Shown here piece by piece: positions 16,229-24,190 of a stretch of 64,000 nt of DNA. The stretch spans positions 434,001 to 498,000 of the forward strand of contig NZ_JADQTN010000002.1 of NCBI RefSeq assembly GCF_017812015.1, read 5' to 3'. A model generated the notes under the pieces. It had not been told where the DNA came from and did no database searches. It saw only the letters and a program-made list of their open reading frames with translations. Position 1 is the stretch's first letter. The number at the start of each line of letters is the position of its first letter. This DNA comes from Pontixanthobacter sp. CEM42 (lineage in GTDB: Bacteria > Pseudomonadota > Alphaproteobacteria > Sphingomonadales > Sphingomonadaceae). The position numbers were made by a program, and so were the translations under genes.

Positions 16229-17689
16229 ATGAGCACTAAACGCAAAGTCCTTTATTGGATCCTCGCTATCATCGCTGTTCTGGCGGTCGTAATCTTTTGG
16301 CTAAGTCGCGGTGATACCGCAGGCCTTTCGGTAGACGAGGTCACCGGCGGTGATCCGGTTCTCGAAGAACCCAATTCTGAAGCATTTCCGACGATCAACA
16401 TCGCCAAGCCTGTCGGTTGGAAAGACGGTGAGCTTCCGACTGCTGCTGAAGGGCTGACAGTCACACGCTTTGCCGAAGGCCTCGATCATCCGCGGGTCGT
16501 CTACGCACTGCCCAATGGCGATATTCTGGTCACGCTGACCCGTTCGCCAAAGTCCGACGGTGGCGGAATTACCGGCTGGATCGCCGATATGCTGATGAGC
16601 CGTGCGGGTGCCAAAGGCGAATCGGCCAATGAGTTGCTGCTGCTGCGCGATACAGACGGTGACGGCGTCTCTGACGAGAAATTGGTTCTAACCGACACCC
16701 TCGACTCACCGTCGGGCATCGCTTGGGGTGACGATACGCTTTACATCGCCAATCATAATGCTCTTCTGGCATTCCCATACGCGCTGGGCGACGCGAGCGT
16801 TCCGGGCGAAGGTAAGAAGCTGATGGATCTGCCACCTGGCGGCGGACACTGGATGCGGAATATCGAACTGAGCCCTGATGGCACGAAGATCTATGTCGCC
16901 GTTGGCTCGGTCTCCAATATTGGCGAACAAGGGATGGCGATGGAGCAAGGGCGCGCCGCTATCCATGAATATGATTTGGTGCAGGAAAAATCGCGGCTCT
17001 TCGCCTCCGGTCTGCGCAATCCCAACGGCCTCGATTGGAGTCCATGGAGCGATGAGCTGTGGACCACAGTAAACGAGCGCGACATGCTCGGATCGGACCT
17101 AGTGCCTGATTACTTGACCAATGTGCCGCTGGGCGCCCGATACGGTTGGCCTTGGCTCTATTTCAAAGACAATGTCGATCGCCGCGTAGATGAGCCAATG
17201 CCGGCCTATCTGCAGGAATATGCTCGTCGTCCTGAATATGCTCTTGGGCCGCATGTCGCCGCACTCGGTCTGGTATTCACCAAAGAGGGCCACCGGATGG
17301 GCGAAGCATTCGGGCAAGGTGCCTTTATTGCCCGCCATGGCTCGTGGAACCGCAAGCCCGCATCAGGCTATGATGTGGTCTATGTCGCCTTTGATGAGCG
17401 CGGCAATCCGCTTGGCAAACCTGTGCCAGTTCTGACCGAGTTCCTAACCGGCGAAGGCACTACGCGCGGCCGCCCGACCTGGGTCGAATGGGCGCAGGAT
17501 GGCTCGCTGTTGGTGAGCGACGACACGGCTGGAATTATCTGGCGAGTGATCGATCCGAGTGCAGAACCCGGTGCAGCGATCGAGCGTTTGGCGACAGATT
17601 CATTGCCGCCTCAGCGTGAGTTGATCGGCGACCCCCGCGCTGTCTTCACCGATGACTTCGCTCGCGAAATCCAGATGCCGGTAAATTGA
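16229..17689 (+). CDS. PQQ-dependent sugar (sorbosone-type) dehydrogenase, membrane-anchored
   Basis: A beta-propeller quinoprotein of the GDH-B/sorbosone dehydrogenase family. The ATG at 16229 gives MSTKRK followed at once by one membrane segment (VLYWILAIIAVLAVVIFWL), so the catalytic domain faces the periplasm. Propeller motifs include GLDHPRVVYALPNGDILVT, LLLRDTDGDGVSDEK, LFASGLRNPNGLDWSPW, RYGWPW and ARHGSWNRKPASGYDV, typical of the family. It would oxidise aldoses or related compounds and feed electrons to the respiratory chain. An upstream TTG at 16193 would add 12 residues and is less likely. The stop abuts the stop of the convergent acyl-CoA dehydrogenase gene. Confidence 0.87.
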   Translation: MSTKRKVLYWILAIIAVLAVVIFWLSRGDTAGLSVDEVTGGDPVLEEPNSEAFPTINIAKPVGWKDGELPTAAEGLTVTRFAEGLDHPRVVYALPNGDILVTLTRSPKSDGGGITGWIADMLMSRAGAKGESANELLLLRDTDGDGVSDEKLVLTDTLDSPSGIAWGDDTLYIANHNALLAFPYALGDASVPGEGKKLMDLPPGGGHWMRNIELSPDGTKIYVAVGSVSNIGEQGMAMEQGRAAIHEYDLVQEKSRLFASGLRNPNGLDWSPWSDELWTTVNERDMLGSDLVPDYLTNVPLGARYGWPWLYFKDNVDRRVDEPMPAYLQEYARRPEYALGPHVAALGLVFTKEGHRMGEAFGQGAFIARHGSWNRKPASGYDVVYVAFDERGNPLGKPVPVLTEFLTGEGTTRGRPTWVEWAQDGSLLVSDDTAGIIWRVIDPSAEPGAAIERLATDSLPPQRELIGDPRAVFTDDFAREIQMPVN

Positions 17690-19444
17690 TCAGCCGGTCA
17701 GCTGCTCGGTGGTGACGGAGTAGAACAGCGCGGCACCGCTGGTCGCTGCTGCTTTAAGGCCCGCCGCTTCCGGCACAACATGATCTAGGAAATAGCGCGC
17801 GGTAACCGGTTTGGTCGCTGCCAAAGCAGGCGCGCTACCCGCATCGACTGCGCGTTTCTGCAGCAGCATTTGCCAGCCAGCGACTGCGACTGCCGACATG
17901 GTGCAGAACGGAACGCTGCCAGCCAGCCTATCATCGAGCGACGCATCATCGCGCATCCAGATGGCGATTTCTGCACACTCTTCGGCCAGCGCTCTTAAGG
18001 CGGGCTCTTCCGCAGCACCGCGGATGATATCTGCCATCAGGGCCGCGTAGACTTCGCCGTTTTCAAAACCGAGCTTGCGGGTGACCAAATCGGCCGCCTG
18101 AATGCCATTCGTGCCTTCGTAGATCGGCGCGATCCGGGCATCGCGGTAATGCTGTGCCGCGCCGGTTTCTTCGACAAAGCCCATTCCGCCGTGGATTTGC
18201 ACGCCGATGCTGGTCACATCGATACCGGTGTCGGTGCCCCATGCCTTGATCATCGGCACCAGCACTTCGCCGCGCTGGCCGGCACCTTCATCGCCTAGCG
18301 TCCCGCGGTCAGATTGGCCGGTTGTGTAGTACAGTAGCGCGCGCATAGCTTCAGTCAGCGATTTCATCCGCAGCAGCATCCGCCGCACATCGGGGTGCTC
18401 GGCAATCGCCACGGGCGTGCGATCAGGCGAACCGGCGCGAGAGGACTGTACGCGTTCTTTGGCGTAATGCGCTGCCTGCTGTGTTGCGCGCTCCGCGATT
18501 TGCACACCTTGGCTGCCAACATTGATCCGCGCATTGTTCATCATCGTGAACATCGCCGCAAGACCGCGATTCTCCGCACCGATCAGCTCACCGATACATT
18601 CATCATTGTCGCCATAGCTCATCACACATGTGGGAGAGGCATTGATGCCAAGCTTATGTTCAAGGCTGACGCAGCGCAGGTCGTTTCTACCGCCGAGCGA
18701 ACCATCATCTTTGAGATGATATTTGGGCACGAGGAACAGCGAGATACCGCGACTGCCTTCGGGAGCGCCGGGCAGGCGAGCAAGCACCAGATGGACGATG
18801 TTCTTCGCCAGCTCATGCTCACCCCAGGTGATGTAGATCTTCTGACCTTTAATCAGATATTTGCCTGCGTGATCGCCCCCAAACTGACTAGCGTCGATGG
18901 GTGTGGCGGTCGAGCGTAAGGCACCGACATCGCTACCTGCTTGCGGTTCGGTCAGATTCATAGTGCCTGACCATTCGCCGCTGACCAGCTTGGGCATATA
19001 CGCTGCTTTCTGCGCATCACTTCCGTGATGTTCAATCGCCTCAATCGCGCCAACTGAGAGCATTGGTAGCAGCGTAAATGCCATATTCGCCGCGCCGAGA
19101 TTTTCGATCACATTGCAGGCGAGCGTGAAGGGCAGTGCTTGGCCGCCGAACTCTTCGGGCGATGCAATCGCATTCCATCCCTGCTCGACATATTCGCGAT
19201 ACGCAGCTTCATATCCTTCGGGCAGTCGCACTACGCCATTTTCCAGCTTTGCGCCCTCAAGATCGCCGATCCGGTTGAGCGGTGCGAATTCGCCAGCGGC
19301 AAAATCGCCGACGCCCTGGACAATAGCCTCAACCATATCCTCTTCAGCCGCGGCGAAGCGTTCGCTTTGGGCGAGTTCGCCGATACCGGCATTGACTGTG
19401 ATAGCGAGCAGTTGGTCTTGGGTAGGCGCTGTATACGGTGTCAA
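17690..19444 (-). CDS. acyl-CoA dehydrogenase with C-terminal extension
   Basis: A 584-residue flavoenzyme that oxidises acyl-CoA to trans-2-enoyl-CoA. The FAD/substrate motifs are GTMNLTEPQAGSDVGALR and IKGQKIYITWGEHELA, then GINASPTCVMSYGD. The C-terminal helical bundle has QIHGGMGFVEETGAAQHYRDARIAPIYEGTNGIQA; the Glu in IYEGTNG is at the position of the catalytic base in this class. The extra C-terminal domain (last ~120 residues) places it with the long dehydrogenases of about 590-600 residues. Chain-length preference cannot be read from the sequence. It stands alone between a convergent and a divergent neighbour. Confidence 0.93.
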   Translation of the reverse strand: MTPYTAPTQDQLLAITVNAGIGELAQSERFAAAEEDMVEAIVQGVGDFAAGEFAPLNRIGDLEGAKLENGVVRLPEGYEAAYREYVEQGWNAIASPEEFGGQALPFTLACNVIENLGAANMAFTLLPMLSVGAIEAIEHHGSDAQKAAYMPKLVSGEWSGTMNLTEPQAGSDVGALRSTATPIDASQFGGDHAGKYLIKGQKIYITWGEHELAKNIVHLVLARLPGAPEGSRGISLFLVPKYHLKDDGSLGGRNDLRCVSLEHKLGINASPTCVMSYGDNDECIGELIGAENRGLAAMFTMMNNARINVGSQGVQIAERATQQAAHYAKERVQSSRAGSPDRTPVAIAEHPDVRRMLLRMKSLTEAMRALLYYTTGQSDRGTLGDEGAGQRGEVLVPMIKAWGTDTGIDVTSIGVQIHGGMGFVEETGAAQHYRDARIAPIYEGTNGIQAADLVTRKLGFENGEVYAALMADIIRGAAEEPALRALAEECAEIAIWMRDDASLDDRLAGSVPFCTMSAVAVAGWQMLLQKRAVDAGSAPALAATKPVTARYFLDHVVPEAAGLKAAATSGAALFYSVTTEQLTG

Positions 19445-19518
19445 TTGAGGTTCCTTTGCCGCCTATTGAATCGGCGATTCCCTTGGCTTTTTCTTCCCCT
19501 CACCTATAGCGCCACGCC

Positions 19519-20472
19519 ATGAGCGACAAGGACGCTACGGAAACGATAGGTGCGGATGCCGCCGGAATAGCCCGCGCGGCTGAAATCTTGCGCGCTGGCG
19601 GGTTGGTAGCAGTACCGACAGAGACAGTTTACGGGCTCGCCGCGCGTGCAGACAGCGACGAAGCCGTGGCAAAGATTTACGCTGCGAAGGGGCGACCTTC
19701 GATCAATCCGCTTATCGTCCATGTTGCATCATTGGGGCAGGCTAGGGCGCTCGCAGAGTTTGTAGGCCATGCCGAGGAGGTTGCTGCCGCTGCGTGGCCG
19801 GGAGCGCTGACTTTGGTCCTGCCAAGAAAGCCGGATGCTCAGCTTGCCGCACCAATCTCCGCCGGGCTGCCGACAGTTGCAATCCGGATGCCCGCGCATC
19901 CCACTATGCGTGCATTGATAGAAGCGTGTGATTTTCCGTTGGCGGCCCCATCGGCGAACCGCAGTAATGCGATCAGCCCGACTAGCGCTGGGCATGTGCT
20001 GGCGACGCTCGACGGACGGATTGATCTGGTGCTTGATGCGGGTGCTTCGGAAAAGGGCTTGGAATCCACGATCTTGGCGATCCGCCATGACGGCTCTTGG
20101 GAAGAACTGCGTCCCGGGCCGGTCGACGTATCCCTGCTCCATGAGCATTTCTTTGGTCGACCGCTACGTGGAGCGGAGGCAACAGGGGAGATAGAGGCAC
20201 CGGGCCAGATGGTGCGGCATTACTCTCCGGGCAAACCGGTGCGATTGAACGCGCGCGTGAGTGAGGCAGGAGAATTCCTGATCGGCTTCGGCTTGATCCG
20301 AGGCGCTTGCAGCCTGTCGGAAAAGGGCGATCTCGGAGAAGCGGCCGCCAAACTATACTCCTACCTTCATCAGGCGGCGCAATCAGACTGTCCAAAAATC
20401 GCAATTGCCCCAATTCCGAATGACGGAATCGGGAAAGCAATCAACGACCGGCTCCGCAGAGCCGCTGCCTAA
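19519..20472 (+). CDS. L-threonylcarbamoyladenylate synthase (Sua5 type)
   Basis: Sua5/TsaC makes threonylcarbamoyl-AMP from threonine, bicarbonate and ATP for the t6A37 modification of ANN-decoding tRNAs. The YrdC core shows GLVAVPTETVYGLAA, KIYAAKGRPSINPLIVHV, WPGALTLVL, IRMPAHP and APSANRSNAISPTSAGHV. After residue 200 comes a linker with GQMVRHYSPGKPV and a C-terminal Sua5 domain, so this is the long Sua5 form (317 residues). The acyl-CoA dehydrogenase gene is divergent. The stop directly abuts the stop of the convergent lipoprotein gene. Confidence 0.94.
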   Translation: MSDKDATETIGADAAGIARAAEILRAGGLVAVPTETVYGLAARADSDEAVAKIYAAKGRPSINPLIVHVASLGQARALAEFVGHAEEVAAAAWPGALTLVLPRKPDAQLAAPISAGLPTVAIRMPAHPTMRALIEACDFPLAAPSANRSNAISPTSAGHVLATLDGRIDLVLDAGASEKGLESTILAIRHDGSWEELRPGPVDVSLLHEHFFGRPLRGAEATGEIEAPGQMVRHYSPGKPVRLNARVSEAGEFLIGFGLIRGACSLSEKGDLGEAAAKLYSYLHQAAQSDCPKIAIAPIPNDGIGKAINDRLRRAAA

Positions 20473-20817
20473 CTAGCGGGACTCCGGCTCGACTGGCACG
20501 CTCGGCATCAGGACCTGCATCTCGGCGTAGATTTTCTGCGCTTTCTCGCAGCCGCGCCGGTCGCCATCTGCGCATTTCTGCTGCTGCTTTTCGTAGTCGC
20601 GTTGGAGTTTGCCGAGCTCTTCCTCGCGCTTGCGGATTTCGCGCCCGCGCTTCTCGTCAGCTTCGGATTGGCTGGTAGTCGCAAGGTCCACAGCCTTGCC
20701 CGCCACGCGGACGGGGGCCGTCACTACGTCAACCGCAGCTTTGGCGAGGCAGCCCTGCAATGTGAAAGCGAGGGCGACGACTACAAAAGGGGTTATGCGA
20801 CGAGTGGGAAGGGACAT
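20473..20817 (-). CDS. small lipoprotein with coiled-coil region
   Basis: A 114-residue protein with a lipoprotein signal: TPFVVVALAFTLQGC, lipobox LQGC. Then comes a short TAPVRVAGKAVDLATTS stretch and a charged coiled coil (DEKRGREIRKREEELGKLQRDYEKQQQK) with a possible disulfide pair (KCADGDRRGCEKA). The start at 20817 is chosen for its AAGGA ribosome site; an upstream ATG at 20841 would add 8 residues. Function unknown. The ~50-base gap to the next upstream gene on this strand allows co-transcription. Confidence 0.75.
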   Translation of the reverse strand: MSLPTRRITPFVVVALAFTLQGCLAKAAVDVVTAPVRVAGKAVDLATTSQSEADEKRGREIRKREEELGKLQRDYEKQQQKCADGDRRGCEKAQKIYAEMQVLMPSVPVEPESR

Positions 20818-20874
20818 TGGAATTCCTTTCCCTGACTGCATAACCCCTTTGGAGTGAATCGTCGATGATCGGTG

Positions 20875-21660
20875 TTATTCGGCAGTATTGCCGCCTGCTT
20901 CGGGCTCGGCTGCGTCCGCTGTCACTTCTGCCGGCCCGCAATCGAGAGTGCCTGACCCGAAAGAACTCAGCTCACATTTGGCGTTGCCGACCACCTTGAT
21001 GTCACCGGACCCGCCGATGGTTGCCTCGACTGTACCATCAGAGGCAAAGGCAACGTCACCCGATCCACCAATGGTAATGTCGGCATCATCAACCTGGACG
21101 TCGGCAAACTTAATGTCGCCATTTCCGCCGATCGTGACATCGAGCTTTTTGACCGTACCTTTTGCGCTCACCTCTCCGGACCCGCCGACATTGATATCGA
21201 GATCATCGACGTCGAGAGCAGCAATTATGACATTGCCGCTGCCGCCAATGTTTACATCAGCCTCTTTTGCCAGAGACGGGGCTTCGACAGTGCCCGATCC
21301 GCCGATCGATAGCGATTTGGGTACAGGCATGGTGACGTTCACAGTCGTTGAGCCGCTGCCGCCCCAATTTCCGCTCTCGCGCCCGATTTCCAAAGTGTCG
21401 CCGTCAATATCGAAGCGAAGCTCTGCCGCAGCGTCGGCGTCACCATCGACGGTGATATTCAGCGTATCGCCTTCGGTAATAATGACCTTGTCCGGGCCGG
21501 CAATGGCCAGTGCAGTGGGCGCATCGCCCGACATATCGAGATCAGCGAGCGGTACGCCGTCGCTGCCGCTCATTTGAATGTCCATTTCGCACCCGCCCAG
21601 AGCCAAGCCGAAAGCAAGTGCCGCTGCAGAAGCTGTGCGTTTGAAATTCTGACTAACCAT
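20875..21660 (-). CDS. GIN-domain (DUF2807) lipoprotein
   Basis: A 261-residue envelope protein. The signal ends in a lipobox (LALGGC), so it should be lipid-anchored. The rest is a right-handed beta-helix of the putative auto-transporter adhesin head GIN type, with recurring IGGSGD/N turns (NIGGSGNV, NVGGSGEV, TIGGNGDI, TIGGSGDV, TIGGSGDI). The mature part is strongly acidic. The start at 21660 follows GGAGG by 5 bases; an upstream in-frame ATG at 21672 overlaps that site and is rejected. A 22-base inverted repeat lies just upstream. The role is unknown; family members are often envelope-stress linked. Confidence 0.85.
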   Translation of the reverse strand: MVSQNFKRTASAAALAFGLALGGCEMDIQMSGSDGVPLADLDMSGDAPTALAIAGPDKVIITEGDTLNITVDGDADAAAELRFDIDGDTLEIGRESGNWGGSGSTTVNVTMPVPKSLSIGGSGTVEAPSLAKEADVNIGGSGNVIIAALDVDDLDINVGGSGEVSAKGTVKKLDVTIGGNGDIKFADVQVDDADITIGGSGDVAFASDGTVEATIGGSGDIKVVGNAKCELSSFGSGTLDCGPAEVTADAAEPEAGGNTAE

Positions 21661-21675
21661 ACCATCCTCCAATAA

Positions 21676-21697
21676 CTGTATTGCTTACATAATACAG
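21676..21697. promoter_or_regulatory. 7-8-7 inverted repeat upstream of GIN lipoprotein
   Basis: CTGTATT and AATACAG are perfect 7-base arms around an 8-base spacer, ending 16 bases before the ATG at 21660. The size, symmetry and place fit a dimeric repressor operator overlapping the promoter or leader. The regulator is not in the neighbourhood and cannot be named. Confidence 0.5.
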
Positions 21698-21724
21698 CCT
21701 GAGGTCGGATACAACCATGCAACG

Positions 21725-21752
21725 AAAAAGGGCCGCCCAATCGGACGGCCCC
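21725..21752 (-). terminator. Rho-independent terminator of carD
   Basis: Read on the minus strand, GGGGCCGTCC and GGGCGGCCC arms form a stem around GATTG, followed by TTTTTCG. It lies about 28 bases past the carD stop. Confidence 0.85.
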
Positions 21753-21779
21753 TATCGGTGTGATTACGCAGCTGGTCGA

Positions 21780-22316
21780 TCAGCTATCGTCGTCGTCATT
21801 GTCATAATATTGCGGCGCGTGCTCGCGCAGAATGTCCAGAACCTTTTCGAGAGCGGTCGGTTCGTCGGTCTTGTCCATTGCTGCCAATTCGCGAGCAAGG
21901 CGGCTGGAGGCTGCTTCGAAAATCTGGCGTTCCGAATAGCTTTGCTCGGGCTGGTCGTCCGGGCGGAACAGATCGCGAGTCACCTCGGCGATGAGAACAA
22001 TCTCGCCCGAATTGATCTTCGCTTCATATTCTTGCGCACGACGGCTCCACATGGTTCGCTTGACCTTGGGCTTGCCTTTGAGCGTTTCCATCGCCTCTTT
22101 CAAAGTCTTGTCGCTCGACAGTTTGCGCATGCCAATGGCTTCGACTTTGTTTGTTGGCACACGGAGCGTCATTCGCTCCTTTTCAAAGCGGAGAACGTAG
22201 AGCTCGAGGTCCATGCCTGCGATTTCTTCATTCTGAATCTCGGTAACACGGCCGACACCGTGCTTGGGGTAGACGACATAGTCGCCGACATCGAAGGCAA
22301 GGCCTTTGGCTGCCAT
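21780..22316 (-). CDS. carD: CarD/CdnL-family RNA polymerase-binding regulator
   Basis: A 178-residue CarD-family transcription factor that binds RNA polymerase beta and stabilises open complexes, notably at rRNA and housekeeping promoters. The N-terminal Tudor-like interaction domain is VGDYVVYPKHGVGRVTEIQ...LYVLRFEKERMTLRVP. The C-terminal helical DNA-binding part includes KPKVKRTMWSRRAQEYEAKINSG, with the conserved Trp, and an acidic tail (NDDDDS). A strong terminator follows. In many Alphaproteobacteria carD neighbours fdxA, S4 and helicase genes, as here, although a divergent Sel1 gene lies between. Confidence 0.95.
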   Translation of the reverse strand: MAAKGLAFDVGDYVVYPKHGVGRVTEIQNEEIAGMDLELYVLRFEKERMTLRVPTNKVEAIGMRKLSSDKTLKEAMETLKGKPKVKRTMWSRRAQEYEAKINSGEIVLIAEVTRDLFRPDDQPEQSYSERQIFEAASSRLARELAAMDKTDEPTALEKVLDILREHAPQYYDNDDDDS

Positions 22317-22482
22317 AAAAAGTCCTTTCGTGCGGGCCGATCACTTCAAAACAGTCAAATGCTCTAGCGCCCGCATCGCCTGATGCGGTCGTAGCGCGAT
22401 TTGTGTGTATTGGGTGGTCTGCGCCTTTCTAATATCCACCTGACGCCGGGACCAACCGGCGCGGTTGCATTATTATGTAGCA

Positions 22483-22499
22483 CAATTTCAACAAAATTG
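22483..22499. promoter_or_regulatory. inverted repeat in the carD / Sel1-gene divergent region
   Basis: CAATTT-CAACA-AAATTG has perfect 6-base arms and lies 60 bases upstream of the Sel1 gene start. A second stem, CGCCGG-GACCAA-CCGGCG, is at 22444-22461. Either could be an operator or leader structure. The evidence is only symmetry and position. Confidence 0.3.
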
Positions 22500-22558
22500 C
22501 GAGTCCCGTGAAGATGTGCTCTTGTCGCTACTTCCTGCCATAATTGAGAACATCCAAT

Positions 22559-23458
22559 ATGCACCTCATGACTGCCCTATTGCCGGTATTGATGGCGAAT
22601 GAGGCGCCACAATTTATAGCGTTCGATCCGTCGGTTTCGGACGAGGTGGTCGCCGTGATGAAACGGCGCAGCGAGCTTGAACCCGATGCCTTCATCGCAG
22701 AGTTGGAGAAGTTGGCCGATAGGGGCGATGTTGGCGCGCTGGAATATCTTGGCGAGATATATGAGGCAGGACTTCTGAATCGGCCAAAAGATGAAGTGAA
22801 GGCATGCGATTACTTCGAACGCGTGGGTAACGCCCGCGCTGATTCGTTGCACAACATGGCAACCTGTTTTTACAACGGACGCGGCCGAGCAGAAAACCAC
22901 GCCAAAGCGCGCATTCTCTATGCGCAGGCGGCCGAGGCCGGTTGGCTCATGTCCTATTGCGCGCGTGGCAACATGCTGATCAAAGGGCAGGGCGGTGATG
23001 TTGATGTGGGACGCGGTTTGGAACTATGCCGCTTCGCCGCAGATCTTGGCGACAAGAACGCGCAAACCGATCTCGGCGGGTATTTGCTGATGGGCAAAGT
23101 GACCGAGCGCAAGCCCGTCGAGGCGCGTGAATGGCTGACCAGAGCGGCCAACCAGGAACAGGGCAATGCCAGCTATTTGCTCGGCCAGATTTACGAGAAA
23201 GGTGACGGGGTTGGTCGCGACACCACGAAGTCACGCGATTGGTACAAAATTGCTCACCGGCTTGGCCGTGATGATGCGCCTTATCGGTTGATGCTGTCAT
23301 TCCTTACCGATGCAGCGAGCAAGCGCGATGGAAAGACAGTGATCGATCCTGCCTATACTCCGCATATTCTCGAATGGGGCCGGATCGCGGCACAGGTCGA
23401 CTACAATGAAGAGCGCCGCAAACAAGCGGCCGACATCGTGGCCGAGCTGGAAAGCTAG
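22559..23458 (+). CDS. Sel1-repeat (TPR-like) protein
   Basis: A 299-residue protein of Sel1-like repeats (alpha-solenoid). Repeats are visible as ALEYLGEIYEAGLLNRPKD, SLHNMATCFYNGRGRAENHAKA, AQTDLGGYLLMGKVTERKP and ASYLLGQIYEKGDGVGRDTTKS. Such proteins are adaptors that bind other proteins. The N-terminus (MHLMTALLPVLMA) is mildly hydrophobic and could be a weak signal peptide. The ATG at 22559 is preferred over a TTG at 22544. It is divergent from carD and convergent with fdxA. No partner can be named. Confidence 0.85.
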   Translation: MHLMTALLPVLMANEAPQFIAFDPSVSDEVVAVMKRRSELEPDAFIAELEKLADRGDVGALEYLGEIYEAGLLNRPKDEVKACDYFERVGNARADSLHNMATCFYNGRGRAENHAKARILYAQAAEAGWLMSYCARGNMLIKGQGGDVDVGRGLELCRFAADLGDKNAQTDLGGYLLMGKVTERKPVEAREWLTRAANQEQGNASYLLGQIYEKGDGVGRDTTKSRDWYKIAHRLGRDDAPYRLMLSFLTDAASKRDGKTVIDPAYTPHILEWGRIAAQVDYNEERRKQAADIVAELES

Positions 23459-23482
23459 TCAACACTCATCTGGATTTTGAGC

Positions 23483-23509
23483 GGTTAGCGCGGCATTTAG
23501 CGCTGAGCC
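23483..23509. terminator. possible bidirectional hairpin between convergent genes
   Basis: GGTTAGCGC pairs with GCGCTGAGCC over nine base pairs with one bulged G and an 8-base loop. It lies between the Sel1 gene and fdxA, which converge. There is no clear T-run on either side, so this is tentative. Confidence 0.35.
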
Positions 23510-23519
23510 AAGTCGCCCT

Positions 23520-23858
23520 CTAGTCACCTTCTCCGGGCTCGGCAGAGAAGAACTTCTCCATTTTGCCTTCCATGCCTTTATAGTCGTCTGCATCGGCAGG
23601 CGGCTCTTTCTGGCTGGTGATGTTTGGCCATTCCGCCGAGTACTTGGTATTCATCTCGAGAATTTTCTCGAGGCCATCTTCGGTGTCGGGCAGAATTGCT
23701 TCGGCGGGACACTCTGGCTCGCACACGCCGCAATCGATACATTCGCTGGGGTTGATGACCAGCATGTTCTCGCCTTCATAGAAGCAATCCACCGGACAGA
23801 CTTCGACGCAATCGGTATATTTGCATTTGATGCACGCATCGGTGACGACATATGTCAT
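23520..23858 (-). CDS. fdxA: 7Fe-8S ferredoxin FdxA
   Basis: A 112-residue ferredoxin with one [3Fe-4S] and one [4Fe-4S] cluster. The cysteine pattern C9, C12, C17, C21, C25, C40, C43, C46, C50 matches Azotobacter-type ferredoxin I shifted by one residue: C9, C17 and C50 for the 3Fe cluster; C21, C40, C43 and C46 for the 4Fe cluster. The C-terminal acidic extension ([20 protein letters not shown]) is also typical. It is a soluble electron carrier. The S4 and helicase genes lie upstream on the same strand, with a gap of 53 bases to S4. Confidence 0.95.
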   Translation of the reverse strand: MTYVVTDACIKCKYTDCVEVCPVDCFYEGENMLVINPSECIDCGVCEPECPAEAILPDTEDGLEKILEMNTKYSAEWPNITSQKEPPADADDYKGMEGKMEKFFSAEPGEGD

Positions 23859-23911
23859 TGCGGCGTATTCCTTTTATTCTGAAACGCTCGGAAGAAATTC
23901 TCTTTGGCCTG

Positions 23912-24178
23912 CTATGGTCGTTCGCCTTGCGGGTCAAGAACGCGATAGCATGACTGTGCGACAGCGGGCGGTCCACGGCGCTCGGGAATGGAGAGAATTT
24001 CTATCACGGTCACGCCGCTTCCTATCGGCAAGACCAGTACGTCTCCGACCGACACTGTATAGCTGTCGCGTTCAATCCGGTTGCCGTTACAGCGTATGTG
24101 CCCTTCGTCCACCAGCTGATGCGCCTGACTGCGCGTTTTGGCAAAGCGCAAATAGCAAAGCAGCCGGTCGATCCTCAT
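23912..24178 (-). CDS. S4-domain RNA-binding protein (HslR-like)
   Basis: An 88-residue protein that is one S4 RNA-binding domain: MRIDRLLCYLRFAKTRSQAH, LVDEGHIRCNGNRI and YTVSVGDVLVLPI. HslR/Hsp15 relatives bind 50S subunits stalled with nascent chains. It starts 12 bases after the helicase stop, so the two are co-transcribed. The C-terminus (PPAVAQSCYRVLDPQGERP) is short compared with Hsp15. Confidence 0.9.
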   Translation of the reverse strand: MRIDRLLCYLRFAKTRSQAHQLVDEGHIRCNGNRIERDSYTVSVGDVLVLPIGSGVTVIEILSIPERRGPPAVAQSCYRVLDPQGERP

Positions 24179-24190
24179 GCAGATTTCATA

